Positions 28,047-40,407 of a DNA stretch of 64,000 bases are shown here, piece by piece. The stretch spans positions 434,001-498,000 of the forward strand of contig CAVZQZ010000006.1 of assembly GCA_963777565.1 (NCBI GenBank). The letters run 5' to 3'. This stretch comes from CALMEC01 sp963777565. Its GTDB lineage: Bacteria > Actinomycetota > Thermoleophilia > Miltoncostaeales > Miltoncostaeaceae. Made by a program: the position numbers and the translations under genes. The notes beneath the pieces were generated by a model. The model made no database searches, was not told the origin of the DNA, and worked only from the letters and a program-made list of their open reading frames with translations. Position 1 is the stretch's first letter; each line of letters starts with the position of its first letter.

Positions 28047-28629
28047 GGACCCACCAGACCACCCCGCCGACTGCGGCGAGGACCAGCGCATAGTCGATGT
28101 AATGGAGCTGGCGCTGCAGCCGCTCCCAGTCGTCTCCGGCAGCCCGACCGAGCAGGGCGAGGCCGGTGACCCACGGGAGACAGCCGATCACCGTGAGGAC
28201 GGTGAACCGCCAGAACGGCATGCGGGCCACACCAGCGGGCAGCGAGATGAACGTGCGCACGATCGGCAGACACCGCGACAGGAGCACCGCCCAGGAGCCC
28301 CAGCGCGCGAACCACCGGTCGGCGACGTCGAGGCGCTTCTCGGTGATGTGTAGCCAGTGGAAGCGCAATGCCCACTCGCGGCCCTTGGCGTAGCCCACCC
28401 AGTAGGCGATCCAGGAGCCGACGAGGTTGCCGAGCACCCCGGCGGCGACGATCGCGAACAGCGCCTGCTCGCCCCGTGCGACGAGAAAGCCGCCGTAGAG
28501 CATGATCGCCTCGCTCGGCACCGGAATGCACGCGCTCTCGAGGATCATCAGGATGAACACCGCCGCCAGACCGTACGAGCCGATCTGGCTCGTGGCGAAG
28601 TCGACGATGGGGCCGGTGATGTCGGGCAT
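28009..28629 (-). CDS. DedA-family membrane protein
   Basis: 206 residues with about five membrane segments. Family motifs are ILESACIPVPSEAIMLYGGF near the N-terminus and SRCLPIVRTFISLPAGVARM after the re-entrant loop, followed by GCLPWVTGLALLG. DedA proteins are linked to undecaprenyl-phosphate or phospholipid flipping. The basic tail is RRRARRVASAP. Confidence 0.9.
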   Translation of the reverse strand: MPDITGPIVDFATSQIGSYGLAAVFILMILESACIPVPSEAIMLYGGFLVARGEQALFAIVAAGVLGNLVGSWIAYWVGYAKGREWALRFHWLHITEKRLDVADRWFARWGSWAVLLSRCLPIVRTFISLPAGVARMPFWRFTVLTVIGCLPWVTGLALLGRAAGDDWERLQRQLHYIDYALVLAAVGGVVWWVLRRRARRVASAP

Positions 28630-28702
28630 CGGCCGGGGAGCCTAGATGGCGGGGCGACCAACGCGCCCCGGAGTGGTTCCGGGGCGCCAGGTCGAGCTCC
28701 GG

Positions 28703-28954
28703 TCAGTCCTCGTCGAGCGCCTTCATCTCGGCCTCCACGGCGCGGACCTCGCCGATGAGCCGGTCGATCTCGGCGTCGAGCCCGGCCTCGCCGCCCTTCT
28801 GCCGGATGACAAGGTGGCCGATCTCCTCGGCGAAGCCGTTCACCTTCCGCTTCAGGACGACGCTCTGCGCCTTGTCCTTGGCTTCGGAGAGGCCCTCCTG
28901 AGCGGTCTCGGCGACCTTCTTCCCAGCATCGACTGCCTTGTCAAGAATCCCCAT
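28703..28954 (-). CDS. Small helical hypothetical protein
   Basis: 83 residues, almost entirely helical and charged (KAVDAGKKVAETAQEGLSEA, then ERK-rich heptads and a final EVRAVEAEMKALDED). It resembles small apolipoprotein- or YtxH-like stress proteins in composition but no specific family is recognised. ATG 28954 has a GAGGAG site upstream. Confidence 0.65.
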   Translation of the reverse strand: MGILDKAVDAGKKVAETAQEGLSEAKDKAQSVVLKRKVNGFAEEIGHLVIRQKGGEAGLDAEIDRLIGEVRAVEAEMKALDED

Positions 28955-29003
28955 TGGATGCTCCTCGAGACGACAACGTGGCCAGTCTAGCCATAGCGGG
29001 CGA

Positions 29004-29390
29004 TCAGGTGCGCTCCTGGTTCCACACGACGCCGGCAAGGATCGTCCCGATCGCCGAGAAGATCAGCCCGAGCCACGCGCCGAACTTGAGGTTGGCGCCA
29101 TCGATGAGGTGGATGAACGCCCAGAAGAAGACGAGCAGCGAACACAGGGCGCCGACGCCGATGGTTCCCCACTTGACCGGGATCGGGAAGTTGAGCGCCT
29201 CGGCGGCGTAGATGCCGCCGCCGACGATGGCGAGGATGAGCGCGACCCACCACGAGTCGATGTCGGTGCCCTTGGCGCTGAAGCCGGCGATGCCGTACCA
29301 ATCGAGGAACAGGCTGATGATGAAGACGAGCATCGCGCCTGCGACGCCGAGCATCTTCTGCTCCCTGGGAAGCCCTCTGATCTTGTCCAT
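29004..29390 (-). CDS. Four-helix membrane protein, unknown function
   Basis: 128 residues with four hydrophobic segments (MLGVAGAMLVFIISLFLDWY, WWVALILAIVGGGIYAA, WGTIGVGALCSLLVFFWAFI, FGAWLGLIFSAIGTILAGVV). A charged N-terminus (MDKIRGLPREQK) points to a cytosolic start. Such small proteins are common in actinobacteria. No function can be assigned. Confidence 0.75.
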   Translation of the reverse strand: MDKIRGLPREQKMLGVAGAMLVFIISLFLDWYGIAGFSAKGTDIDSWWVALILAIVGGGIYAAEALNFPIPVKWGTIGVGALCSLLVFFWAFIHLIDGANLKFGAWLGLIFSAIGTILAGVVWNQERT

Positions 29391-29449
29391 CCGTTCTCCT
29401 TCGTGCTCTCGCTCGGGGTTCGCGTGGTGTTACTTACGAGAGGGAGCCC

Positions 29450-30136
29450 TCAGGTTCCTGTTTCGCGGAGCCGGATCGGCGGGTTGTGCCCCGGGACGAT
29501 GACGTGGGCGTCACGCGCCCGGATGCGGCGGAACGCCTCCAGATGGGCGTCACGGTCGGGAAACGACTCGGGCAGATCCATCCGCTCGAACCAGCCCGGG
29601 TCGGGCCCGAGCGTGTCGCCGGCGACAACCACCCGCTCCTGGTGGCACTCGGCGATCACTGCGATGTGCCCCCGGGCGTGCCCCGGGGTGTGCATCCAGC
29701 GAAGGCCCGGCCGCAGCTCCCCCTCCTCGCCGCTCAGGCGGTTCACGGTGACGGCGTCGAGCAGGCCCTGCTGCCGTCGTGCGTAGGGCGTGTCGAGCTC
29801 CGACTCATGGACGAACAGCTCAACGTTGCCGAGCTGCGGGAGGGCAGACAGGTGGTCGGAGTGCAGGTGCGTCATGACGACCGTCCGGATGTCGCCAGGC
29901 GCGAGCGATCGCGCGGCGAGCGCACCGACGAGCATGTCGCCCTGGGTCTGGTAGCCGGGGTCGACGATGATCGGCTCCCGCCCGGTCAGCAGCACCGTGT
30001 TGGGCCAGGCGATCATCCCGTGGACGGCGTCCGGGATGCCGCGGTACGCCGCGAAGGTGCCGCCGCTCGTCGACCCGCGGACCTCGACGATCTCGCCGTT
30101 CAGGAGCGCAAGGACGATCCGATGCGCGGGGATCAG
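29450..30136 (-). CDS. MBL-fold metallo-hydrolase
   Basis: About 228 residues of the metallo-beta-lactamase fold. Metal ligands are VVMTHLHSDHLSALPQL (HxHxDH), HTPGHARGHIAVI, VVVAGDTLGPD and a final PGHNPP His. It resembles N-acyl-homoserine-lactonase or glyoxalase II-type hydrolases, but the substrate is unknown. Start unclear: no ATG, GTG or TTG precedes IPAHRIVLALLNGEIVEVRG without running deep into the upstream gene. CTG 30136, with GGGAG a few bases before, is proposed. Confidence 0.78.
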   Translation of the reverse strand: MIPAHRIVLALLNGEIVEVRGSTSGGTFAAYRGIPDAVHGMIAWPNTVLLTGREPIIVDPGYQTQGDMLVGALAARSLAPGDIRTVVMTHLHSDHLSALPQLGNVELFVHESELDTPYARRQQGLLDAVTVNRLSGEEGELRPGLRWMHTPGHARGHIAVIAECHQERVVVAGDTLGPDPGWFERMDLPESFPDRDAHLEAFRRIRARDAHVIVPGHNPPIRLRETGT

Positions 30137-30153
30137 GATCTCCCAGCGCCACG

Positions 30154-30378
30154 CTATTTGGTGGCCTCCGCTCCCGTGACGATCGGCTCGGCGGCTTCCG
30201 TGGCGGCATGGCACGGCGCCTCGAGGAAGGGCGCGACGGGATCGCCGAACGACGTGCGTCGGCGGGCCCACTCGGCGACGGCCCGGCGGGCGGGCGCGAC
30301 CGGGGGCGTCAGGATGACGCCGACGAGTCCGGCGGCGACGATCAGACTCCGTCGTCTGCGCCGGCGGGGTTCGCTCAC
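30154..30378 (-). CDS. Small basic membrane-anchored protein
   Basis: 74 residues: an Arg-rich N-terminus (MSEPRRRRRRSL) then a hydrophobic anchor (IVAAGLVGVILTPPVAPA) and a short, presumably external tail. ATG 30378 follows the GYD gene stop by one base, so the two are probably co-translated. No family recognised. Confidence 0.55.
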   Translation of the reverse strand: MSEPRRRRRRSLIVAAGLVGVILTPPVAPARRAVAEWARRRTSFGDPVAPFLEAPCHAATEAAEPIVTGAEATK

Positions 30379-30379
30379 G

Positions 30380-30664
30380 CTATTTGAGGAGCGCGAGGAA
30401 CTCGTCGACCGGGATGGCGGTCAACGTCTGGAAGTGCGCGGTCCCACGGGAGGCGAGCTCGACCGAGACGCGGGCGATCGTCTTCTCGTCCGGCGCCTCG
30501 ACGATGTTGACGAAGTCGTACGGCCCGAGGACGGCCCATTGCGAGACGACCTTCGCGCCCATCTGCTCGATCTCGGTGTTGACCTCCTTGAGGCGACCGG
30601 GATTTGCCTTGAGCGTCCCGGCCCCATGGGGGCTGAGCGTGCTGAGGAGGATGTAGGTGGGCAT
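30380..30664 (-). CDS. GYD-domain protein
   Basis: 94-residue protein of the small GYD (dimeric alpha-beta barrel-like) family. MPTYILLSTLSPHGAGTLK, VNTEIEQMGAKVVSQWAVLG and the family signature GPYDFVNIVEAPDE are seen. Cytosolic. The family's function is not established. It is first in a small leftward operon with the Arg-rich anchor protein and probably the MBL hydrolase. Confidence 0.85.
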   Translation of the reverse strand: MPTYILLSTLSPHGAGTLKANPGRLKEVNTEIEQMGAKVVSQWAVLGPYDFVNIVEAPDEKTIARVSVELASRGTAHFQTLTAIPVDEFLALLK

Positions 30665-30735
30665 CGGTCTCCTTCGGGCGAGGCGAGGTGTGCGCCGGTC
30701 GCGAGACTACCACGGGCCCAGCTACGATTCGGTCC

Positions 30736-31179
30736 ATGCGGCGCCGCTCCCGACTGCTCGCAATCCCGGCCGGGCCGGCCATCGCTGGCATCGTTTCGGC
30801 AGCGCTGATGTTGGCCTCGGTGTTCCTGCCGTGGTACGCGGCGAACCTCGGACCGCCGGCGTCGTCGGGGACGGCGAGCGGCTGGGACGCCACCGCGGTC
30901 GCAAAGGGCGTGCTCGGCCTCGGGGTGATCTGGCTGCTGATGTCGGGTCTCCTCCTCGCCGACCATCTCGACGCCTACCGCGTCGACCCGCGTACCGCTG
31001 AGGCGCTCGGTTGGCTGATCGCCGGGTGCGCGCTGCTCGCCGGTGCGCTGGTGGCCTACCGCCTGTTCCGCCCGCCGGAGCCGGCCGACTTCCTCTCACG
31101 CGACATCGGCCTGTTCGTGGCCCTCGTCGCCGCCGCGGCCGGCGTCTCCGCCGGCCTGGCGCAGGCCTCGCGCCGCTAG
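30736..31179 (+). CDS. Four-helix membrane protein, unknown function
   Basis: 147 residues with four hydrophobic segments, beginning AIAGIVSAALMLASVFLPWY and ending FVALVAAAAGVSAGLAQ. It is divergent from the GYD gene across 71 bases. The layout (short basic N-terminus, FLPWY near the first helix exit) is common in uncharacterised actinobacterial membrane proteins. Confidence 0.75.
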   Translation: MRRRSRLLAIPAGPAIAGIVSAALMLASVFLPWYAANLGPPASSGTASGWDATAVAKGVLGLGVIWLLMSGLLLADHLDAYRVDPRTAEALGWLIAGCALLAGALVAYRLFRPPEPADFLSRDIGLFVALVAAAAGVSAGLAQASRR

Positions 31180-31195
31180 ACGGACAGCGCTTCAC

Positions 31196-31236
31196 CGACT
31201 TCACCCCGGGCCTGGTGGAGGGCCGGGGTGAAGTCG
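31196..31236. terminator. Bidirectional terminator-like hairpin
   Basis: A perfect 14-bp stem (CGACTTCACCCCGG at 31196-31209 with CCGGGGTGAAGTCG at 31223-31236) around a 13-base loop, between the stops of two convergent genes (31179 and 31243). It can form on either strand. Confidence 0.72.
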
Positions 31237-31242
31237 AGCTTG

Positions 31243-32097
31243 CTACGGCAGACGGCGCTCGATGCTGCGCACCGTATCGCCGGTGGCGACGCGCGCACTG
31301 TCGGTGCCGGCGCCTCCGGAGACGAGGTCGCGACCGAATCCCCCGACCAGAAGGTCGTTGCCGCTGCCCGCGAGCAGGCGGTCGACGCCAGCCCGCCCGT
31401 AGAGCCTGTCGGCGCCTGCCGCCCCGGAGAGCGTGTCGTTCCCCGCGCCGCCGTCGAGGACGTCGTTGCCGGCGAGGCCGTACAAGACGTCATTGCCGCC
31501 CAGACCGCAGACGACGTCCTTGGCGACCGTGCCCGTGATCGTGTCGGCGGCCGCGGTCCCGACCCAGGTGCACCGCTCACCGTTCGCCGCCAGCGCGTAC
31601 GGGATCGCGCGCACGTTGGTCGTGGCTGCGTCATTGGCGGCGACTGGGTCTTGCGCGCCGGGCTGGTTGATCGTCGCCGTGTTGGTCAGCGTGGTCCGCG
31701 TCGTCGGCTTGACCACGATCTGCACGGACTGCGCGACGCCGACAGCGGGGTCGCGCCAGGTGCACTTGACCGTACCGCTGACGCCGACGGCGGGCGTGGT
31801 GCAGACGCCCCCGGCGGAGGCGGCGACGCGAACGAAGGTCACGCTCGCGGGCAGTGGGTCGGTGACCGCCATGCTCTTGGGGACACCGGGGCCCATGTTG
31901 GTCGCGGTGAGGGTGTAGGTGAGCTCCCGCCCGATGTTGGCCGGATCCGGTCCCGCCGCCTGGGCGATCGCCCCGTCCGCACCGGCCGGCGCGGCATACA
32001 CCGTGCCGGGGACGACAGCCGCCGTCGCGAGGCCGGCCACCAGCGCCGCTGCGAGCTGCCGCGCACGCCGCGCCCTGTTCGTCTGAACTGCCACCAT
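31243..32097 (-). CDS. Secreted DUF11/RTX-repeat calcium-binding surface protein
   Basis: 284 residues from ATG 32097. A signal peptide (RQLAAALVAGLATAAVVPGTVYA) is followed by one DUF11 domain (about 35-150, GRELTYTLTATNMGPGVP with Cys pair CTTPAVGV/KCTWRD) and then RTX nonapeptide repeats (GGNDVLYGLAGNDVLDGGAG type, about 170-270), which bind calcium in a parallel beta-roll. The two halves imply an exported protein that folds on meeting calcium. An upstream start (32145) gives an unlikely N-terminus. Confidence 0.82.
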   Translation of the reverse strand: MVAVQTNRARRARQLAAALVAGLATAAVVPGTVYAAPAGADGAIAQAAGPDPANIGRELTYTLTATNMGPGVPKSMAVTDPLPASVTFVRVAASAGGVCTTPAVGVSGTVKCTWRDPAVGVAQSVQIVVKPTTRTTLTNTATINQPGAQDPVAANDAATTNVRAIPYALAANGERCTWVGTAAADTITGTVAKDVVCGLGGNDVLYGLAGNDVLDGGAGNDTLSGAAGADRLYGRAGVDRLLAGSGNDLLVGGFGRDLVSGGAGTDSARVATGDTVRSIERRLP

Positions 32098-32165
32098 CAC
32101 GTCACCCCGCTTCGCGATCGATTCCCGCATACGAGGTATCGGCATCAGACCCGAAATACTTCCCG

Positions 32166-32191
32166 GGTAATTACCAAATTTTTGTTAACAA
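32166..32191. promoter_or_regulatory. Two AT-rich palindromes upstream of the DUF11/RTX gene
   Basis: GGTAATTACC (32166-32175) and TTGTTAACAA (32182-32191) are perfect 10-bp palindromes 16 bases apart, in an AT-rich island about 70-95 bases before ATG 32097. Likely promoter or operator DNA for that gene. The binding factor is unknown. Confidence 0.45.
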
Positions 32192-32230
32192 GCGGCGTGT
32201 CGTCCTGATCGGCTGCGGGAACGACCCAGG

Positions 32231-34831
<2,601 letters not shown>

Positions 34832-34838
34832 GCTGGTG

Positions 34839-35253
34839 CTACCGCCTCCGGACGATGGGTTGGACGAGCGGGACGAGCGGGCCGGCTCGGCGGGCGAGCA
34901 CGAGCTCGGTGGACAGCGCTCGGCGCATCGCGTCGAGCTCTTGCATGGCCTGCGCGGACTGGGCACGCATCTGCGCCTCGAGGCTCCGCACCCGCTCGAG
35001 CGCGTTGTCGAGGGCTCGCTCGAGCTCGAGCACGCGCTCGATGCCGGCCAGGTTGAGCCCCTTCTCCGACATCTCCTGGATGCGCCGCAGCAGCGCGACG
35101 TCGGCCTCGGAGTAGAGGCGGGTGCCGCCTTGCGACCGCGACGGCTGAAGCAGCCCGCGCCGCTCGTACATCCCGCAGCGTCTGGGGATGCATGCCGGCG
35201 AGCTCGGCGGCGATGCCGATCATGAACACGGCGCGCTGCTCGAACTTGGGCAT
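34839..35253 (-). CDS. hspR: HspR, MerR-family heat-shock repressor (one frameshift)
   Basis: MerR-type repressor of about 137 residues. FMIGIAAELAGMHPQTLR is the HspR recognition-helix signature, then YERRGLLQPSRSQGGTRLYSEADVALLRRIQ and a coiled coil. One extra base near 35172 splits the two halves. HspR binds HAIR inverted repeats with DnaK as co-repressor, so placement between dnaJ and clpB fits feedback control of this operon. The clpB start is 7 bases after its stop. Confidence 0.87.
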
Positions 35254-35444
35254 CTATACGCCGCCTTCAACACGGATCACCGCACGGAGCATTTGAGCGA
35301 CCCGCAGGGTCGCGAATGGGCCGGCCAAGTGCCGCGGTGAGTGCGGCGAACGGTGCGCCGTCGGCGCCCGATGAGCCGCCTTTCCGACGTCGACGACTGA
35401 ACAGCCGCCCCGCGAGCGGCGACTCAAGTGTCTCTGGCGGCTGA
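35254..35444. other. dnaJ-hspR spacer with two hairpins
   Basis: A 191-base spacer. CAGCCGCC (35402-35409) pairs with GGCGGCTG (35436-35443) just after the dnaJ stop. GCGACCC (35297-35303) pairs with GGGTCGC (35307-35313) in front of hspR. The stretch also has a lone ACTCAAG (35422-35428) matching one HAIR half-site. It could separate hspR-clpB into a partly independent unit. Confidence 0.4.
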
Positions 35445-36530
35445 TCATCGGAACAGCCGCGCTCTGGGATTGCGCCCGTCGAGGGTCGCGAACGTCTCCA
35501 GCGCCGCCTTCTGCTCGTCGCTGAGCTTCTCCGGAACCTCGACCTTGATCCGCGCGATGAGGTCGCCGTGGCCGCTGCCCTTGAGGCGCGGCGCGCCCTT
35601 GCCCCGCACGCGCAGTGCTTTGCCGCTCTGGCTCCCCGGCGGAACGGTCACGCGACCTCGCCCTCGAGGGTCGGCATCTCGACCTGGGCTCCGAGCGCCG
35701 CCTCGGCGAATGTCACCGGCACGTCGAGCACCAGGTCGTCGCCGTTGCTGCGTGAAGACCCGGCTGGGGGTCACATGGGTGACGACGACGAGGTCGCCGG
35801 CCTGCGCGCCGCGGGCGCCGGCCTGGCCACGCCCACGCTTGCGGATCTTCGTCCCGTTCTTGACCCCGGGGGGAACTTGACCTGCTCCGTGCGCCGCACC
35901 CGCCGCCGACCGGCGCCGTCGCAGACGTCGCACGGGTCGTCGATGATCGTGCCGGCCCCCGCAGCCCGGGCAGGGCTGGCTCATGAACGCGAAGCCACCG
36001 AGGTCGCGCCCGATGACCCCGCGGCCCCTGCATTCGGGGCACAGGCTCGAGTTGGTACCCGGCTTCGCCCCGGTGCCGGAGCAGGTGGGACAGGCCTCGT
36101 CGACCTCGTAGGTCACGGGCACGGTGGCTCCGGCCATCGCCTGGTCGAAGGACAGGTTGACGTTCACCTCGACGTCGCCGCCGCGCTGGGGCGCTGCGCG
36201 GCCCTGGCCCCGCCCGCCGCCGCGACCGCCGCCACCGAAGATCCCGAACAGATCCGCGAAGTCGAAGCCGGACGGATCGAAGCCCGCGCCGGCACCGCCG
36301 GATCCGCCCGTCCCGAACGCCTGCGGCCCGAGGTCGTACTGCTTGCGCTTCTCGTCGTCGGAGAGCACGTCGTACGCGTGGGAGATCTCCTTGAAGCGGT
36401 CCTCGGCCTTGGGATCGTCCGGGTTCTGGTCGGGGTGGTACTTGCGGGCGAGCTTGCGGTAGGCCTTCTTGATCTCCTCCGAGGACGCGCCGCGCGAGAC
36501 CCCCAGCACCTCGTAGAGGTCGCGGGCCAT
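35445..36530 (-). CDS. dnaJ: DnaJ co-chaperone (frameshifted in the central part)
   Basis: J-domain protein of about 361 residues. The N-terminal J domain has the HPD motif in KYHPDQNPDDPKAEDRFKEI. A Gly/Phe-rich linker (GFDPSGFDFADLFGIFGGGG) follows, then the zinc-finger region CPTCSGTGAKPG, CPECRGRG and CPGCGG, and the C-terminal substrate domain. Four single-base shifts near 35957, 35873, 35751 and 35653 (two gains, two losses) scramble the fourth zinc repeat and part of the C-domain but restore the frame, so the C-terminus reads normally. Confidence 0.9.
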   Translation of the reverse strand: MARDLYEVLGVSRGASSEEIKKAYRKLARKYHPDQNPDDPKAEDRFKEISHAYDVLSDDEKRKQYDLGPQAFGTGGSGGAGAGFDPSGFDFADLFGIFGGGGRGGGRGQGRAAPQRGGDVEVNVNLSFDQAMAGATVPVTYEVDEACPTCSGTGAKPGTNSSLCPECRGRGVIGRDLGGFAFMSQPCPGCGGRHDHRRPVRRLRRRRSAAGAAHGAGQVPPGVKNGTKIRKRGRGQAGARGAQAGDLVVVTHVTPSRVFTQQRRRPGARRAGDIRRGGARSPGRDADPRGRGRVTVPPGSQSGKALRVRGKGAPRLKGSGHGDLIARIKVEVPEKLSDEQKAALETFATLDGRNPRARLFR

Positions 36531-36536
36531 GCGCTG

Positions 36537-37127
36537 CTACTCCCCCTGCCCGGGCGGGCGGGCGGCAACGACCACCTTCGCCGGCCGGATCACCGTCTCG
36601 CCGATGCGGTACCCCTTCTCCACGACGTGGACGACCGTCCCCTCCGCGTGCTCGTCGCTGGGGTGCTGAGCGACGGCCTCGTGGACCTCGGGGTCGAAGA
36701 CGCTGGCGTGGGCCGCGATCTCCTCGACGCCGCGGCCGGCCAGCAGGCCGGCGAGCTGTCCGCGAACCATCTCGACGCCCGCGACGATCGGCGCTCCCGC
36801 TCCGCCGAGAGCCTCGACGGCCCGCTCGAGGTTGTCCATCACGGGCAGCAGCTCGGCGACGACCTCGCGGATCCCCGCCCTCTGCTGGGCCTCCCGGTCG
36901 CGCTCGACGCGCTTGCGGTAGTTGTCGAACTCGGCCTTGAGCCGCTGCAGCGCGTCGAGGTACTCGTCGCGCTCGGCGGTGAGGCGACCGACCGCGTCGT
37001 CGTCGACGGGTTCGGTCGGGACCCCGTCGGGGGCCCCGACCTCGACCGCCTCGACCGAAGCGTGGGCGCTCTCCGGCTCACCGGCCGTGCCGAGCGGCAT
37101 GCCCGGGTCGCGGGGTTCGCCGGTCAC
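36537..37127 (-). CDS. grpE: GrpE nucleotide-exchange factor
   Basis: 196 residues, intact. An acidic disordered N-terminus precedes the long helix (ERDEYLDALQRLKAEFDNYRKR) and the C-terminal beta domain with VHEAVAQHPSDEHAEGTV and VVEKGYRIGETVIRPAKVVV, the GrpE signature. It releases ADP from DnaK. The GTG start overlaps the hsp20 stop (GTGA). Confidence 0.93.
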   Translation of the reverse strand: MTGEPRDPGMPLGTAGEPESAHASVEAVEVGAPDGVPTEPVDDDAVGRLTAERDEYLDALQRLKAEFDNYRKRVERDREAQQRAGIREVVAELLPVMDNLERAVEALGGAGAPIVAGVEMVRGQLAGLLAGRGVEEIAAHASVFDPEVHEAVAQHPSDEHAEGTVVHVVEKGYRIGETVIRPAKVVVAARPPGQGE

Positions 37128-37570
37128 GCCGCGTCGCCCGCACCGATGGTGACCTTGCGCGGCTTGACCTCCTCGGCCTTCGGCACGGTCACCTCGAGGA
37201 CGCCGTCGGCGAACGTCGCCGAGACCGAATCGGCCTTGATGCCCTGCGGGAGCGTCAGGCTGCGCGAGAACCTGCCGTAGCTGCGCTCGAGTCGGTAGAA
37301 GCGGCCCTCCTCCACGGTGTCCTTGAACGTGCGCTCGCCGGAGACCGTCAGGACGTTGTCGTCGATCTCGACGTCGACGTCGTCAGCGGTGAGGCCCGGA
37401 AGCTCGGCCTTGAGGACCATGGCGTCTTTCGTCTCGAAGACGTCGACGGCGGGTGCCCAGGTGCGGGTTCCCGTCACGCCCTCCTCACCGAAGGAGCGGG
37501 CGAACAGGCGGTTCATGTCGTCCCGGAACGACGTGATGTCGCGGAACGGGTCGAAACGGACGATGCTCAT
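37124..37570 (-). CDS. Hsp20 small heat-shock protein
   Basis: 148-residue alpha-crystallin-domain holdase, intact. FDPFRDITSFRDDMNRLF at the N-terminus, ELPGLTADDVDVEIDDNVLTVSGER for the core sheet, and GVLEVTVPKAEEVKPRKVTI at the C-terminus with a VTI-type anchor. It lies between dnaK and grpE, with 3 bases after the dnaK stop and a 4-base overlap with grpE. Insertion of an hsp20 gene inside the dnaK-grpE pair is not the classical order. Confidence 0.92.
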   Translation of the reverse strand: MSIVRFDPFRDITSFRDDMNRLFARSFGEEGVTGTRTWAPAVDVFETKDAMVLKAELPGLTADDVDVEIDDNVLTVSGERTFKDTVEEGRFYRLERSYGRFSRSLTLPQGIKADSVSATFADGVLEVTVPKAEEVKPRKVTIGAGDAA

Positions 37571-37573
37571 GGC

Positions 37574-39474
<1,901 letters not shown>

Positions 39475-39541
39475 GCTTGTGGTGCCTCCGTTCGCGTGAT
39501 TCCCACGCTGGTCAGGTTCTGAATCTTTCCGCAGTATGAAA

Positions 39542-39562
39542 CCTGAGTCGCTTGATGTCAAA
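39542..39562. promoter_or_regulatory. Candidate degenerate HAIR (HspR) site upstream of dnaK
   Basis: CCTGAGT (39542-39548), a 7-base spacer and TGTCAAA (39556-39562) resemble the HspR box CTTGAGT-N7-ACTCAAG, matching 10 of 14 positions. It lies 68-88 bases before the dnaK ATG in a relatively AT-rich stretch. Weak on sequence alone but supported by hspR in the same operon. Confidence 0.35.
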
Positions 39563-39609
39563 TCTCTCCGGGTCGCGCTCAGGGATGGGTCCACGGCTCG
39601 TTCGCGCCA

Positions 39610-39642
39610 CGCCAATTGACGCCGCAGGAACGCCGAGTGGCG
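39610..39642. repeat. 33-bp dyad element, copy A
   Basis: An inverted repeat with arms CGCCAATTGACGCC and AACGCCGAGTGGCG around 5 bases. The same 33-base pattern recurs at 44364-44396 and 52382-52414. This copy lies between the divergent dnaK and metallopeptidase genes. Confidence 0.6.
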
Positions 39643-39758
39643 CCCGCCGAGCGTTCATCGGCGTCCGCGGCGCGACATGGCGTCGCGCAACTCCCGGGGA
39701 GGCAGGGGCGCGAGAGGACGGCGTTCAGGCGGGGGCGCGGGGTGCCGATGTCGACGCT

Positions 39759-40400
39759 ATGCACTACAGCCTCAGACTGTTGCTGGTGATCCTCGGCGCG
39801 ATCGGCGTGGGGTGGCTGGTGTGGAAGCACGTGAAGCACTTCGAGCGGCGCCCGAAGACGATCGCGGTTGTGGCGCTCGCGGTGGTCGTCGTGGGCGCGC
39901 TCGAATACCGGGCGCAGGCCGCGGAGCGGCGCTACGGGAAGCTCGTAAGCGAGATCGCCCACCGAGACGTGAGCGTCCGGTGTCAGGGGATGTTCGGACA
40001 CCTCATCGACATCGGCCAGGAACTCGGCACGGTGCAGTTCGACGCGGAGGGCGACCCGGCGGACAAGACCGACATCAAGCGCGACGCGTGCAAGTGGCTG
40101 AAGGAGTACGAGAAGGGCGACAAGAAGGTCACCTTCAACAGCGCCGTCGCGGTCCACGTGCTCGCGCACGAGGCGATCCACCTGCGCGGGTGGACCGACG
40201 AGGCGGTGGCCGAGTGCTACGGCATGCAGTACACCGCGCACGTCGCGCGAGGGCTCGGCGCCTCAGCCAGTCAGGCACAGAAGCTCGCGGAGTTCTACTG
40301 GCGCGTCGTGTACCCCGAAATGCCCGACGAGTACCGCACCACCGACTGCGTCGACGGCGGCCGCCTCGACCTGCACAAGGACTCCGACGTCTGGCCCTGA
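39759..40400 (+). CDS. Membrane-anchored HExxH putative metallopeptidase
   Basis: 213 residues from ATG 39759. One or two N-terminal membrane segments (LRLLLVILGAIGVGWLVW, TIAVVALAVVVVGAL) and an outside domain containing HVLAHEAIHLRGWTDEAVAEC, a zincin-type HExxH with a Glu (DEAVAE) ten or so residues later that could be the third ligand. Cys pairs (VRCQGMF, KRDACKW, TTDCVDG) suggest disulphides. No known peptidase family is assigned. It ends 7 bases from the convergent spherulin-like gene. Confidence 0.7.
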   Translation: MHYSLRLLLVILGAIGVGWLVWKHVKHFERRPKTIAVVALAVVVVGALEYRAQAAERRYGKLVSEIAHRDVSVRCQGMFGHLIDIGQELGTVQFDAEGDPADKTDIKRDACKWLKEYEKGDKKVTFNSAVAVHVLAHEAIHLRGWTDEAVAECYGMQYTAHVARGLGASASQAQKLAEFYWRVVYPEMPDEYRTTDCVDGGRLDLHKDSDVWP

Positions 40401-40407
40401 CGGGAGG

